From NCBI RefSeq assembly GCF_900496965.1, contig NZ_UFQB01000019.1, positions 62,001 to 126,000 on the forward strand: DNA of 64,000 nucleotides. The letters run 5' to 3'. A program made the translations under genes and the position numbers. This document shows positions 28,443 to 37,606 of this stretch, one piece after another. Source of the stretch: Achromobacter agilis (lineage in GTDB: Bacteria > Pseudomonadota > Gammaproteobacteria > Burkholderiales > Burkholderiaceae_B). Every line of letters begins with the position of its first letter. Position 1 is the stretch's first letter. The notes below the pieces were generated by a model that was not told where the DNA came from, did not search any database, and saw only the letters and a program-made list of their open reading frames with translations.

Positions 28443-30248
28443 ATGACGCCTACCGAAACGCGGCCCAAAGGCCGCGGTAATCTCCATACGCTGCGCACGC
28501 TCTTCCCCTACCTCTGGCCGCCCGGCGAGACGGGCCTGAAGGCCCGCGTGGTCGCGGCGCTGCTGTGCCTGTTCGCCGCCAAGGCGGCCACGGTCTATGT
28601 TCCCCTGCTGTACAAGCAGGCCGTGGACGAATTGGGCAAGGGCGCGCCGGGAACGGTCACGGTGCCCCTGGGGCTGATCCTGGCCTACGGCACCGCGCGG
28701 GTGTTCTCCCTGCTGTTTTCCGAACTGCGCGACGCCATCTTCGCCCGCGTCGGCCAGCACGCCATCCGCGCGGTCGGCCTGCAGATCTTCCGGCACCTGC
28801 ACGCGCTGGCGCTGCGCTTCCACCTGGCGCGCCAGACCGGCGGCCTGAGCCGCGCCATCGAGCGCGGCACCAAAGGCATCCAGACGCTGCTGTCGTTCCT
28901 GCTCTTCAACATCCTGCCGACCTTCTTCGAGATCGGGCTGGTCTGCATCGTGCTGTGGAAGATGTTCGACGCCTGGCTGGCCCTGGCCACCGGCGCGACC
29001 GTCATCCTCTACATGGCGTACACGCTCATCGTGACGGAATGGCGCACCAAGTTCCGGCGGCAGATGAACGAGACCGATTCGGAGGCCAACACCAAGGCGA
29101 TCGAAAGCCTGCTGAACTACGAAACGGTCAAGTATTTCGGCAACGAAGAGCACGAAGCCCGCCGTTACGACGCGTCGCTGACGCGGTACGAACGCGCCGC
29201 CGTGCGCAGCCAGGTGAGCCTGTCGATACTCAACATCGGCCAGGCCGCGATCATCTCGGCCGGGCTTACGCTCGTCATGTGGATGGCCGCCACCGGCATC
29301 GCCGAGGGCCGCTACACCCTGGGCGATTTCGTCCTAGTCAACACCTACCTGCTGCAGCTGTACTCCCCGCTCAGCTTCTTCGGCTTCATCTACCGCGAGA
29401 TCAAGCAGGCCATGGTCGACATGGAACGCATGTTCGAGTTACTGGGCCAGGACCGCGAGGTGGCCGACCGCCCGGACGCCCACGCCCTGCGCGTCACGGG
29501 CGCCCAGGTGGAATTCCGCGACGTGCATTTCGGCTACGACACCCGCCGGCCGATCCTGAAGGGCGTCAGCTTCACGATCCCCGCCGGCAAGACCGTTGCC
29601 GTCGTGGGCACGTCGGGCGCGGGCAAATCCACCATCGCGCGCCTGCTGTTCCGCTTCTACGACGCCGACGGCGGCGCGATTCTGATCGACGGCCAGGACA
29701 TCCGCGACGTGACGCAGGCCAGCCTGCGGGCGGCGATCGGCGTCGTGCCGCAGGACACCGTGCTGTTCAACGACACCATCCGCTACAACATCGGCTACGG
29801 GCGCCCGGACGCGAGCGACGCGGAGATCGAGGCGGCCGCCCGCCTGGCGCACATCCACGACCTGATCATGGCCATGCCCGACGGCTACCAGACCATGGTC
29901 GGCGAGCGCGGCCTGAAGCTGTCCGGCGGCGAAAAGCAGCGCGTGGCGATCGCCCGCACTCTGCTCAAGAATCCGGCCATTTTCCTGTTCGACGAGGCCA
30001 CCAGCGCCCTGGACACGCACACGGAACGCGAAATCCAGGCCAATCTGCGCGAAGTCAGCCTGGGCCGCAGCACCCTGATCATCGCCCACCGGCTGTCCAC
30101 CGTGGCGGACGCGGACGAGATCATCGTGCTGGCCGAGGGCCGCATCATCGAGCGCGGCCGTCACCAGGAACTGCTTGCGCGGGACGGCGTCTACGCCGGC
30201 ATGTGGGCCCGCCAGCAGGAAAGCGCCCAGACCGCCCCGGCGGATTGA
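28443..30248 (+). CDS. ATM1/HMT-type ABC transporter (fused permease and ATPase)
   Basis: The product has 601 residues. Residues about 1-320 are a six-helix exporter domain (VAALLCLFAAKAATVYVPLLYKQAVDELG). Residues about 345-590 form the ATPase, with Walker A GTSGAGKST, Q-loop VPQDTVLFND, signature LSGGEKQRVAIA, Walker B IFLFDEATSALD and the H-loop in IIAHRLST. The cytosolic segment ESLLNYETVKYFGNE is typical of the mitochondrial ATM1 group and its bacterial relatives. Those are linked to glutathione-type thiol compounds or heavy-metal tolerance; which applies here is unknown. It functions as a homodimer in the inner membrane. Confidence 0.92.
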   Translation: MTPTETRPKGRGNLHTLRTLFPYLWPPGETGLKARVVAALLCLFAAKAATVYVPLLYKQAVDELGKGAPGTVTVPLGLILAYGTARVFSLLFSELRDAIFARVGQHAIRAVGLQIFRHLHALALRFHLARQTGGLSRAIERGTKGIQTLLSFLLFNILPTFFEIGLVCIVLWKMFDAWLALATGATVILYMAYTLIVTEWRTKFRRQMNETDSEANTKAIESLLNYETVKYFGNEEHEARRYDASLTRYERAAVRSQVSLSILNIGQAAIISAGLTLVMWMAATGIAEGRYTLGDFVLVNTYLLQLYSPLSFFGFIYREIKQAMVDMERMFELLGQDREVADRPDAHALRVTGAQVEFRDVHFGYDTRRPILKGVSFTIPAGKTVAVVGTSGAGKSTIARLLFRFYDADGGAILIDGQDIRDVTQASLRAAIGVVPQDTVLFNDTIRYNIGYGRPDASDAEIEAAARLAHIHDLIMAMPDGYQTMVGERGLKLSGGEKQRVAIARTLLKNPAIFLFDEATSALDTHTEREIQANLREVSLGRSTLIIAHRLSTVADADEIIVLAEGRIIERGRHQELLARDGVYAGMWARQQESAQTAPAD

Positions 30249-30299
30249 CAAGCCCGCCCCCTTGCCCGACTATCGCACCCTTTAATTGCCAGGCCTCCC

Positions 30300-30689
30300 A
30301 TGCAGGATTCCTCCGCCGCCCCCGAACTCCGCGTCTGCGCCGCCACCGACCTCGTCAATGGCGGCCTGGGCGTGAAAGTCCCTGTGTCCGACGGTTCGGG
30401 CCGCACGACCGCGTTCTTCGTGCGCTACCAGGACCGCGTGCATGGCTACCTGAACCGCTGCGCCCACGTGGGCGTGGAACTGGATTGGGAAGGCAGCTTC
30501 TTCACCCGGGCCGGCGACCTGATCATGTGCGCGCGCCACGGCGCCACCTACAAGCCGGACACCGGCCTGTGCGTCGGCGGCCCGTGCAAGAATGGCCGCC
30601 TGACCGCGCTGTCGGTCGAAGAACGCGACGGCGGCGTCTACTGGCGGCCCGCCGGCAAGATCCGCCCGGCCGAAGACACCCCGGCCTGA
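30300..30689 (+). CDS. small Rieske [2Fe-2S] protein
   Basis: The product has 129 residues and is a single Rieske domain. Ligands are Cys54-x-His56 in NRCAHVGVEL and Cys77-x2-His80 in IMCARHGATY. It resembles the soluble NirD/ferredoxin-like Rieske group and not a large oxygenase. It lies 51 bp after the ABC exporter and may share its transcript. Its last 52 bp overlap, convergently, the 3' end of the carrier gene on the other strand. The electron partner is unknown. Confidence 0.88.
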   Translation: MQDSSAAPELRVCAATDLVNGGLGVKVPVSDGSGRTTAFFVRYQDRVHGYLNRCAHVGVELDWEGSFFTRAGDLIMCARHGATYKPDTGLCVGGPCKNGRLTALSVEERDGGVYWRPAGKIRPAEDTPA

Positions 30690-31648
30690 TCGTCGGCCGG
30701 CCGCTCCGCATAGCGGCGGGCCAGCACCGCGCACACCATCAGCTGCATCTGGTGGAAGATCATCAACGGCAGCACCACCACGCCCATCTGCGACGTGCCG
30801 AACAAGACGGTGGCCAGCGGGATGCCCGAGGCCAGCGACTTCTTGGATCCGCAGAAGACCAGGGTGATCTCGTTCTCCTTGGACAAGCCGAGTTTGCGGG
30901 CGCCCCACGTCGTGACCAGCAAGGCCGTGCCCAGCAGCAAGGCATTCACCAGCACCATGGCGGCCATGTCGATCGCCGGGAACGCGTGCCAAATCCCTTG
31001 CGCCACGGCTTCGCTGAACGCGGTGTAGACCGCCAGCAGGATGGAGCTGCGGTCCACCTTCCCCAGCGTGCGGCTATTGCGCTGGGCCCACGCCCCGATC
31101 CACGGCCGCAGCAGGCTGCCCAGCGCGAACGGCAGCAGCAGCTGCAACAGGATGCGGCCGGCATCGGCCAGGCCGTGGCCCCCGCCCTGGCGGTTCAGCA
31201 GCACCGCCACCAGCAACGGCGTCAGCACGGTGCCCAGCAGATTCGATGCGGTGGCCGCGCAGATCGCGCCCGGCACGTTGCCGCGCGCCATCGAGGTCAG
31301 GGCGATCGAGGACTGCACGGTCGACGACAGCGTGCAGACGAACAGCACGCCCAGCCACAGCGACGGCGTCAGCAAGCCTGGAAACAGGGCCCGCAGGCCC
31401 AGCCCCAGCGCGGGAAACAGCAGGAAGGTGCAGGCCAGGATCAGCGCGTGCAGGCGCACGTCCTTCACCCCCGCCACGATGGCGTCCGTCGACAGGCGCG
31501 CGCCATGCAGGAAGAACAGCAGCGAAATCGCCACATTGCTGGCCACCATCATGAACGACGCCCCCTTGCCTACGGCCGGGAAAAAGCTGGCGAAGACCAC
31601 GGTGGCGATCAGGATGAGCGTGAATTGGTCGGGAAGAAAGCGGCGCAT
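30638..31648 (-). CDS. bile acid:sodium symporter family (BASS/PF13593-like) transporter
   Basis: The product has 336 residues with nine to ten transmembrane segments (FLPDQFTLILIATVVFASFFP, LFVCTLSSTVQSSIALTSMARGN, LVFCGSKKSLASGIPLATVLF). The TLSSTVQSSIALT and CGSKKS motifs are typical of the YfeH-like branch of BASS carriers. It would carry an organic anion with sodium; substrate unknown. It is divergent from a LysR gene whose start is 105 bp away. The C-terminal tail runs 52 bp into the Rieske gene on the opposite strand, so the last ~17 codons are shared. Confidence 0.88.
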   Translation of the reverse strand: MRRFLPDQFTLILIATVVFASFFPAVGKGASFMMVASNVAISLLFFLHGARLSTDAIVAGVKDVRLHALILACTFLLFPALGLGLRALFPGLLTPSLWLGVLFVCTLSSTVQSSIALTSMARGNVPGAICAATASNLLGTVLTPLLVAVLLNRQGGGHGLADAGRILLQLLLPFALGSLLRPWIGAWAQRNSRTLGKVDRSSILLAVYTAFSEAVAQGIWHAFPAIDMAAMVLVNALLLGTALLVTTWGARKLGLSKENEITLVFCGSKKSLASGIPLATVLFGTSQMGVVVLPLMIFHQMQLMVCAVLARRYAERPADDQAGVSSAGRILPAGRQ

Positions 31649-31713
31649 GGGGGGGTTCCGAAAGACTTGCGGAAAACTATAGGCGCGCCTCTTGCCATCG
31701 TGAAGGCCACTGG

Positions 31714-31728
31714 TTACTTTAACTGTAA
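31714..31728. promoter_or_regulatory. candidate LysR box
   Basis: TTAC (31714-31717) and GTAA (31725-31728) flank a 7-bp spacer, giving the T-N11-A pattern inside a dyad. It lies between the divergent carrier and LysR genes, 26 bp before the LysR start. Confidence 0.45.
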
Positions 31729-31753
31729 TCGAAATATCCTATGACCAAGCGCC

Positions 31754-32596
31754 ATGCTCAATCCCTTATGGCTCAAGACCTTCGCCGCCGCGGCGGCCGC
31801 CCCCAGCTTCACCGAAGCCGCCCGGCGGCTGGACTTGACGCAGCCCACTGTCAGCGAACACATCCGTCAGCTGGAATCGGCCCTGAACCGCCGCCTGTTC
31901 CTGCGCGACACGCACTCGCTCGCCCTGACCAGCGATGGGCGCAGCCTGCTCGTGCATGCGGAAATCATCCTTGATGCCCATGAACGCGCCGAACGCCTGT
32001 TCGACGCGCCGCGGCTGCGCGGGCGCGTGCGGCTGGGCACCTCGGACGACCTGGCGATGGGGCCGCTGCCCGACGTGCTGGCCGCCTTCCGGCTGGCCCA
32101 CCCCGAGGTGGAGCTGGACCTGACCATCGGGGTCACCAGCGAGCTCTACAAGCTGTTGGACGACAACGGGCTGGACGTCATGATCGGCAAGCGCCGCCGC
32201 GGCGACCGCCGCGGCCAGACCCTGCACAAGGAAGCGCTGTTGTGGCAGGCCAAGGAGGGGCTGCGCGTGGCGCCCGACCTGCCGCTGCCCCTGATCCTGC
32301 TGCGCGAGCCCAGCGTCACCCGCACGCTTGCCCTGGACGCGCTGGCGCGCGCGGGGCGCAGCTGGCAGATCGTATGCACCAGCACCAGCTACGCCGGCTG
32401 CCAGGCGGCGGCCCGCGCGGGCCTGGGCATCACCGTGCAGCCGTCGCACCTGTCCACCGCAGGGCTGGCCGCGCCCGCGGGCGCGGCGCATCTGCCGGCG
32501 CTGCCGCAAGTGGAATTCATCGTCATTTCGGCGCCCGCCCCCAACCGGCCTACCCGCGCGCTGACCGACATCCTGATGCGCAGCACGCTGACCTGA
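31754..32596 (+). CDS. LysR-family regulator
   Basis: The product has 280 residues. The N-terminal HTH is FAAAAAAPSFTEAARRLDLTQPTVSEHIRQLESALNRRLFLR, followed by the linker helix and an effector domain (VRLGTSDDLAMGPLPDVLAAFR). It is divergent from the BASS-type carrier, which it probably controls. A slightly Ala-rich start to the HTH is the only oddity. Ligand unknown. Confidence 0.9.
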   Translation: MLNPLWLKTFAAAAAAPSFTEAARRLDLTQPTVSEHIRQLESALNRRLFLRDTHSLALTSDGRSLLVHAEIILDAHERAERLFDAPRLRGRVRLGTSDDLAMGPLPDVLAAFRLAHPEVELDLTIGVTSELYKLLDDNGLDVMIGKRRRGDRRGQTLHKEALLWQAKEGLRVAPDLPLPLILLREPSVTRTLALDALARAGRSWQIVCTSTSYAGCQAAARAGLGITVQPSHLSTAGLAAPAGAAHLPALPQVEFIVISAPAPNRPTRALTDILMRSTLT

Positions 32597-32646
32597 ACCG
32601 AGGCGCTCCGCAGGCCAGGGATGCCCGCGGACCGATTGCCCGCGCC

Positions 32647-32937
32647 TTATTCGGGCAGATTGTCCGGCACGCCGTCGGCGTCCACGCCGGCAACCCGGTC
32701 CAGCGCGTTGCGCGCGGCCGACATGGCTTCGACGGTGCTGCGGAAGCGGCGGCTCGCGAAGATCTCGAACGCCAGGTTGTCCGGCTCCGATTCGCCATCC
32801 TGGCCCTCTTCCACCGGCGTCGCGCCGCCTTTCCGTTCAAGCCGCCGCGTTTCCAGAAAGGCGCGCGGCGGCGTGCGGCCCTCCGGTTGCGTCGCATACG
32901 CGACCACCGAGAACCCATTGATGATTTTCTCAGCCAT
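32647..32937 (-). CDS. small hypothetical protein
   Basis: The product has 96 residues, has no signal or membrane segment, and is rich in charged residues. The ATG has GGAG seven bases upstream. The sequence begins MAEKIINGFSVVAYATQPEGRTPPRAFL and I recognise no family. It lies downstream of, and on the same strand as, the amidohydrolase gene with a 72-bp gap, so co-transcription is possible. Confidence 0.6.
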   Translation of the reverse strand: MAEKIINGFSVVAYATQPEGRTPPRAFLETRRLERKGGATPVEEGQDGESEPDNLAFEIFASRRFRSTVEAMSAARNALDRVAGVDADGVPDNLPE

Positions 32938-33009
32938 GGCGGCTCCGTATGGCCGTTCCCGAAAGCGGCGCGGCTCCTGTTATCGACTTACGGCCCGCCA
33001 GCTGAAAAC

Positions 33010-33879
33010 TTAAGTTACGGTTGCCTGTCGCGCGCGCACGTACGCCGCCACCTGGGCGAGCACGTCCGACAGGTCGGCCTGCAAGGGTGCGAAACCCGCG
33101 TTGCGCTCGCGCGTGGCCTCGTCCATGTACAACGGACGACGGATCTCCACCTGCAGGCTGTGCCGGTTCATGGCCGGCTGGCCGATCTGCGCAATCAGCT
33201 GCACCCCCTTGTAGGGATCGTTGCGCGCCACCGTGTAACCCTTGTCGCGCAGCGCCGCCTCGATCAAGGCGATGAACTCCGGCTCGCACGTCGTGCCGTC
33301 GCGGTCGCCCAGCACGAAATCGGCCAGCGGATGTTCGCTCTTGCGGCCCAGGCGCTCGTAGGCGTCGTTGGGCATGGAATGCAGGTTGAGGTGCCAGACG
33401 GCGCCGAACCGCTGGGTCACCTGCTGGATCGCTCGCGACAGGGCTGCATGGTAGGGCTGGTAATACGCCTGGATACGGTGCCGCACTTCGGCCAGCGTCA
33501 GCTTGCGGTCATAGATCGGCGTCGCCTTGTCCATCCTGCGCCAGATCAGGCCCTTGCCCAGGCGGGTCTTTTCGCCCGGGTCCAGCGCCTCAGGCCAGGG
33601 CTGCGCCAACAGCTCCGGGTCCAGGTCCTGCAACGTACGGTTGGGATCGATATAGACGCGCGGGAAGTTCGCGGCAATCAGCGTGGCGCCCAGGGCGGGC
33701 GCCGCCGACCACAACGCATCCACATGCGTGTCCTCGCCCTGGCGCAACTGCGCCAGGGTTGCCGCCGCCCCGAAATCCTCGGGATAGCGCTCGCCGCTAT
33801 GCGGCGAATCACAGACCAGCGGCAATGCCTGGCCTGAGGGTTCATGCACGGAAACGGCGTCGAAGTCGGCGTGTGTCAT
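33010..33879 (-). CDS. N-formylglutamate amidohydrolase family enzyme
   Basis: The product has 289 residues from the ATG at 33879; a TTG at 33885 would overlap the upstream stop. The signature LVCDSPHSGERYPEDF at the start, DTHVDALWSAAP, the RVYIDPNR motif and HLNLHSMPND are typical of the HutG-like family (Zn-dependent). It would release formate from N-formyl-L-glutamate or act on a similar N-acyl amino acid. It begins two bases after the Bug receptor stop, so the pair is one operon under the divergent LysR gene. No other hut genes are near, so a histidine pathway role is not shown. Confidence 0.9.
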   Translation of the reverse strand: MTHADFDAVSVHEPSGQALPLVCDSPHSGERYPEDFGAAATLAQLRQGEDTHVDALWSAAPALGATLIAANFPRVYIDPNRTLQDLDPELLAQPWPEALDPGEKTRLGKGLIWRRMDKATPIYDRKLTLAEVRHRIQAYYQPYHAALSRAIQQVTQRFGAVWHLNLHSMPNDAYERLGRKSEHPLADFVLGDRDGTTCEPEFIALIEAALRDKGYTVARNDPYKGVQLIAQIGQPAMNRHSLQVEIRRPLYMDEATRERNAGFAPLQADLSDVLAQVAAYVRARQATVT

Positions 33880-33881
33880 CG

Positions 33882-34871
33882 TCAATCAGCCTGAATGTTC
33901 GCGGTCTTGGCCACTTTGGCGTAACGGGCCAGGGCCTGTTCGATCTGCGCCTGGAATTCCTGGGGCGTGGTGGGCATCAGCGTACCACCCACGTCCTCGG
34001 CCTTCTTGCGGAACTCCGGATCCTGCTGCGCGGCGCGGACAGCCTGGTTCAGGCGGTCGACCACGGCTTGCGGCGTGCCCGCCGGCGCCACCAGGCCGAA
34101 CCAGCCGCCCGTGCCCATGTCGGGATAGCCCAGTTCGATGTAGGTCGGCACGTCCGGCAGCAGGGGCGAACGCTCGACGCCCAGCACGGCCAGCGGGCGC
34201 AGCTTGCCGCCCTGCACCTGCGGCAGGGTCGAGGACAGGTTGTCCGTGATCGCGTCCACCTGCCCGCCCATCACGTCGTTCAAGGCCGGGCCCGCGCCGC
34301 GGTACGGCACGTGCAGCAGCTTGATGCCGGAGAGCATCATGAAGTTCTCGATGTTCACGTGGCCCAGCGAACCCACGCCCGGCGAGGCAAAGCTGTAGCG
34401 TTCCGGCTCGGCTTTGGCCAAGGCCACGAATTCGGCCATGTTCTTAGCTGGAACCTGCGGGTTGATCGCGAAGATACTGGGCACGGCCACCACGTTGGCC
34501 ACCGGCACGAAATCCTTGACCGGGTCGTAGTTCATCTTCCGGAAGACAGCCGGATTCGAGCCGTGCGTGCTCATCGTGGCCATGCCGATCGTATAGCCGT
34601 CGGGCGTCGAGCGCGCCACCTGCTCCATGCCGAGCGAACCGCCCGCGCCGGCCTTGTTTTCGACCACGATGGTCTGCTTCAGGTCACGGCCGGCGTACTC
34701 GGCGACCAGGCGGGCCACGATGTCGGTCGAACCGCCCGCGGCAAACGGCACGACCAGCTTGATCGGGCGAACGGGATAGTCGGCGGCCTGCGCGACGCCG
34801 GCGAAAGTCAGGGTGGCAAACAGGCCGGCGAGCGCGAAGCGCGCGGACCGGCCGAAAGGACGGCGGGACAT
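33882..34871 (-). CDS. Bug-family periplasmic substrate-binding protein
   Basis: The product has 329 residues with a signal peptide (about 1-29, cleavage near AQAAD). Bug motifs: YPVRPIKLVVPFAAGGSTDIVAR, IVVENKAGAGGSLGMEQVA, LLHVPYRGAGPALNDVMGGQVD and LGYPDMGTGGWFGLVAPAGTP. No transporter membrane genes are nearby. It is first in an operon with the N-formylglutamate amidohydrolase, and divergent from a LysR gene, so its ligand is plausibly the amidohydrolase substrate or its precursor. Confidence 0.93.
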   Translation of the reverse strand: MSRRPFGRSARFALAGLFATLTFAGVAQAADYPVRPIKLVVPFAAGGSTDIVARLVAEYAGRDLKQTIVVENKAGAGGSLGMEQVARSTPDGYTIGMATMSTHGSNPAVFRKMNYDPVKDFVPVANVVAVPSIFAINPQVPAKNMAEFVALAKAEPERYSFASPGVGSLGHVNIENFMMLSGIKLLHVPYRGAGPALNDVMGGQVDAITDNLSSTLPQVQGGKLRPLAVLGVERSPLLPDVPTYIELGYPDMGTGGWFGLVAPAGTPQAVVDRLNQAVRAAQQDPEFRKKAEDVGGTLMPTTPQEFQAQIEQALARYAKVAKTANIQAD

Positions 34872-34983
34872 GGGGATGGCTCCGAAAGTTGAAGGTCAAT
34901 CGACAAGGCCGCCAGTGTCCAAACTTTACGGTCCCCTTTCAAACGACTATATTGCACTCTTTCATTACCAATGGTCATGCTAG

Positions 34984-35919
34984 ATGCGCTTGCAATCGCC
35001 GTCCATGTCCGAACTGCATGCCTTCATGACGGCGGCGCGCCTGGGCAGCTTCACGCTGGCTGCCGAAGCGCTCTGCGTCACGCAGGGCGCGGTCAGCCGG
35101 GCCATCGCCAGGCTGGAGGCGCATTTCGGCCAGCCGTTGATGCATCGGAACGCCCACGGCCTGACCCTGACCGACACCGGCCTCAGGCTCTATGACGGCG
35201 CCCAGGCCCCGTTGCAGGCGATCGAGGCGCTCAGCGCCGAATTGCGGGCGGACGACCGCCGCCTGCGCCTCACGCTATCCACGGTCCCCACACTGGCCAG
35301 CACCTGGCTGGTGCCGCGCCTGCCGGACTTCCACGAACGCCACCCCGATATCCAGCTCAGCTTCGCGGCCTACCGCCGCAACGAGGACTTCTCGGGAGCC
35401 ACGCCCGACGCCAGCATCCTGTCGGGCACGCCCGAACAGTGGCCTGGCTGGCAGGCCGACTATGTGATCGGCCGCGAAATGGTCGTGATCTGCCAACCCG
35501 GCCGGCTGGCCGCGCGCCGGGCGCAGGGCCTCTGGAACACGCCTGCCGGCCTGCTCGGAGAAGCGCTGCTGTATCACTCGAACGGCATGGACAACTGGGC
35601 GCAATGGTTCGCCGCCGCCGGCGTGCCGCGCGGTTCGATCACGTTGTCCAATGGCTTCGACCAGGTATCCATCCTGGTGCGTGCCGTCATGGCCGACATG
35701 GGCATCGCCGTGCTGCAACGCTGCCTGGTCCACGACGACCTGCTGGCCGGGCGGGTCGCGGCGCCCTTTCCCGATCTGCCCATACGCATCGCCCGCGGCT
35801 ACCACCTGTGCGCCCCGGCCCAGCGCCGCGACCACTACGCGCTGGCCTGTTTCCGGCAATGGCTGCTGGAGACCGCGGGCCGCGATCCCGATGTGCTGGC
35901 GGCCGGCTCCGCGTCGTGA
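34984..35919 (+). CDS. LysR-family regulator (GcvA-like)
   Basis: The product has 311 residues. The HTH is at about residues 8-65 (FMTAARLGSFTLAAEALCVTQGAVSRAIARLEAHFGQPLMHR). The effector domain contains LTLSTVPTLASTWLVPRLPDFHERHPDIQLSF, the GcvA-like pattern. It is divergent from the Bug-amidohydrolase operon across 112 bp and probably regulates it. A strong hairpin terminator follows its stop. Confidence 0.92.
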   Translation: MRLQSPSMSELHAFMTAARLGSFTLAAEALCVTQGAVSRAIARLEAHFGQPLMHRNAHGLTLTDTGLRLYDGAQAPLQAIEALSAELRADDRRLRLTLSTVPTLASTWLVPRLPDFHERHPDIQLSFAAYRRNEDFSGATPDASILSGTPEQWPGWQADYVIGREMVVICQPGRLAARRAQGLWNTPAGLLGEALLYHSNGMDNWAQWFAAAGVPRGSITLSNGFDQVSILVRAVMADMGIAVLQRCLVHDDLLAGRVAAPFPDLPIRIARGYHLCAPAQRRDHYALACFRQWLLETAGRDPDVLAAGSAS

Positions 35920-35985
35920 ACGCGCGCACGGCGGCCCGTGCCGGAAACACATGGTTGCTTGATTCGCCGGGAAATGATTCGAAAT

Positions 35986-36013
35986 AAAACAGGCTCCGGA
36001 AGGAGCCTGTTTT
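35986..36013. terminator. bidirectional intrinsic terminator
   Basis: AAAACAGGCTCC (35986-35997), loop GGAA, then GGAGCCTGTTTT (36002-36013): a perfect 12-bp stem with A-tract and T-tract. It serves both the LysR gene (plus) and the convergent zinc-ribbon-like gene (minus). Confidence 0.9.
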
Positions 36014-36032
36014 CATAGACGCGCCGCAACCC

Positions 36033-36248
36033 TCAAGGCGCGAGCTTGAACCCCAGGTCGACGCCCCACTTGTCGGTCTCACGCAGCCACTTCGCACCGC
36101 AATTCAGGCACCGGAAATGGTCTTCGCGGCTTTCTTCACGCCCTTTCTGCGTCGGATTGGTAAATCCTTGATGTCCGAGTTGAGCATGCGGCGCAACGCC
36201 AGCAAGCCCCGGGTTAATGCGTTGGCAAGCCAAGCACATAACGCTCAT
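36033..36248 (-). CDS. small zinc-ribbon-like protein
   Basis: The product has 71 residues. It carries Cys-x2-Cys in VMCLACQR and a second pair in FRCLNCGAKWLR, together suggesting a four-Cys zinc site. GGGGAAG lies six bases before the ATG. There is no signal or membrane segment. I do not recognise a named family. The paired knuckles suggest nucleic-acid or protein binding. It has its own terminator at 35986-36013. Confidence 0.7.
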   Translation of the reverse strand: MSVMCLACQRINPGLAGVAPHAQLGHQGFTNPTQKGREESREDHFRCLNCGAKWLRETDKWGVDLGFKLAP

Positions 36249-36351
36249 TGATGCTTCCCCACAAACATAGTTACCAAATTGTAAGGGATTTCACCAATGC
36301 TTTTCTATCAATTTATGTCTATAACGCCACAAAAAATTGTTAACGCCGCAA

Positions 36352-37458
36352 TTAAACAACGCCGGGCAGCGCCGAAATGCAGGTTGCAAGATGGTAGGGC
36401 GAGGTCGAAGGCATGTCCGACCGCAAGACCGCTCCGCCCGCGTCCAGGCATTCGTGCCAGCCGCCCGGATGCAGGAACCGGGCGCGGAAACCGGCCAGGC
36501 CGGCCTCCAGCGCCGGCAGATCGCCCTGCACCGCCAGCACGCGCAGGTATTCGGTCTGCGCCCAGATCCGGCGTGTGTCGTCGAGCACCGCGCCCGATTC
36601 GTCCAGGGAAGCCACCACGCCGCCGGCATCCACGCCCCGGCTGCGCGACCATTGCACGGCGCGCGGCAGCGATTCCGCCAGGTCCAGGCCTTCGAATACC
36701 GGCGCCGAACCCTGCACGAGCGACAGCCATTCGAATTGGTGCCCGGGCTCCAGCCGGTTACCGGCCGTGCCCTGCCGCTCTTCCGAAATGCATTGCGTGG
36801 GCGCATGCACGAAGTGATGGCTGATGCCTTGCGCCAGGCTGCGCAGATGCTGCGCGAACAGCGCCGGCTCCGCCACCTGCGCGGCCGCCAGATACGCTTC
36901 GGTCAGATGCATCATGGGATTCTGCGCGGGCGGGCGCAACGCCTGGCCCATGTCCGCGCTCAGCGCGGCGTGATACAGGGAATCGGCGGTCTTGAAACGC
37001 GTTTCGATGGCCGACGCGGTAGCCAGCATGAGCTTGCGCGCATCCGCATGGCGGCTGCGGCGGAAATAAGCCGCGCACGCCAGCACGATGAACGCATGGG
37101 TGTACAGATCCTGCGTCTCGTCGAGCGGGCGCGCCCCGGCGTCGACGCTATAGCGCCAGCCGCCGTGATCCTTGTCGCGGAACACGCGGCGCAGCGACTC
37201 GAAGAGAATGTCCGCATGCTTGCCGGCAGCGGCGCCCTGCGCCCCGGAAAAAACATACAACTGGCGCGCGCAGGCCATGGCGCGGTAGCGCGTGACCGGC
37301 AGCGGCGCGCCGGAGGCCGAATCCAGCGATTCGAAAGGCAGACCCAATGCGGCATTGAAGCCCCGCCCCATCCACATGGGCAGGACGACGGAATCGAAAT
37401 GCTCGCGCAATGCGCGTATATGCGCCGCGAGATTGGTGTTGGTCTGTGCGGCAATCAT
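36352..37458 (-). CDS. AGE-family (N-acylglucosamine 2-epimerase/YihS-like) sugar isomerase
   Basis: The product has 368 residues from the ATG at 37458; an ATG at 37473 is an equal alternative, and starts further up would add an Arg-rich leader. Family marks are DKDHGGWRYSVDAGARPLDETQDLYTHAF, HLTEAYLAAAQ, LEPGHQFEWLSLV with the catalytic-region His, and RIWAQTEYLRVLA near the end. The fold is an alpha6/alpha6 barrel. It likely interconverts aldose and ketose sugars (mannose/fructose/glucose) or epimerises N-acyl sugars; no local sugar pathway tells which. It is slightly shorter than the usual 390-420. The 100 bp downstream (36249-36351) are AT-rich and gene-free. Confidence 0.88.
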   Translation of the reverse strand: MIAAQTNTNLAAHIRALREHFDSVVLPMWMGRGFNAALGLPFESLDSASGAPLPVTRYRAMACARQLYVFSGAQGAAAGKHADILFESLRRVFRDKDHGGWRYSVDAGARPLDETQDLYTHAFIVLACAAYFRRSRHADARKLMLATASAIETRFKTADSLYHAALSADMGQALRPPAQNPMMHLTEAYLAAAQVAEPALFAQHLRSLAQGISHHFVHAPTQCISEERQGTAGNRLEPGHQFEWLSLVQGSAPVFEGLDLAESLPRAVQWSRSRGVDAGGVVASLDESGAVLDDTRRIWAQTEYLRVLAVQGDLPALEAGLAGFRARFLHPGGWHECLDAGGAVLRSDMPSTSPYHLATCISALPGVV

Positions 37459-37606
37459 CTTCGAACGGCGCATGCCGGGCCGGAGCCCCAGGTTTTGGAG
37501 CAGCAACGATAACCGAAATTTTCGCCGCAAACCGCCGGGCATTCTCCGTAGTTTCATGCACGCACAGACCGGTCCTGCTGTTCAACTCCGTCCAGGGCAG
37601 GACGCC

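Noticed and set aside
28565-31744. Open frame of more than 1000 codons on the plus strand
   Set aside because: It runs through the ABC exporter, Rieske gene and carrier gene in a different frame, with Arg/Pro/Gly-rich content and no domain. It is a high-GC shadow.
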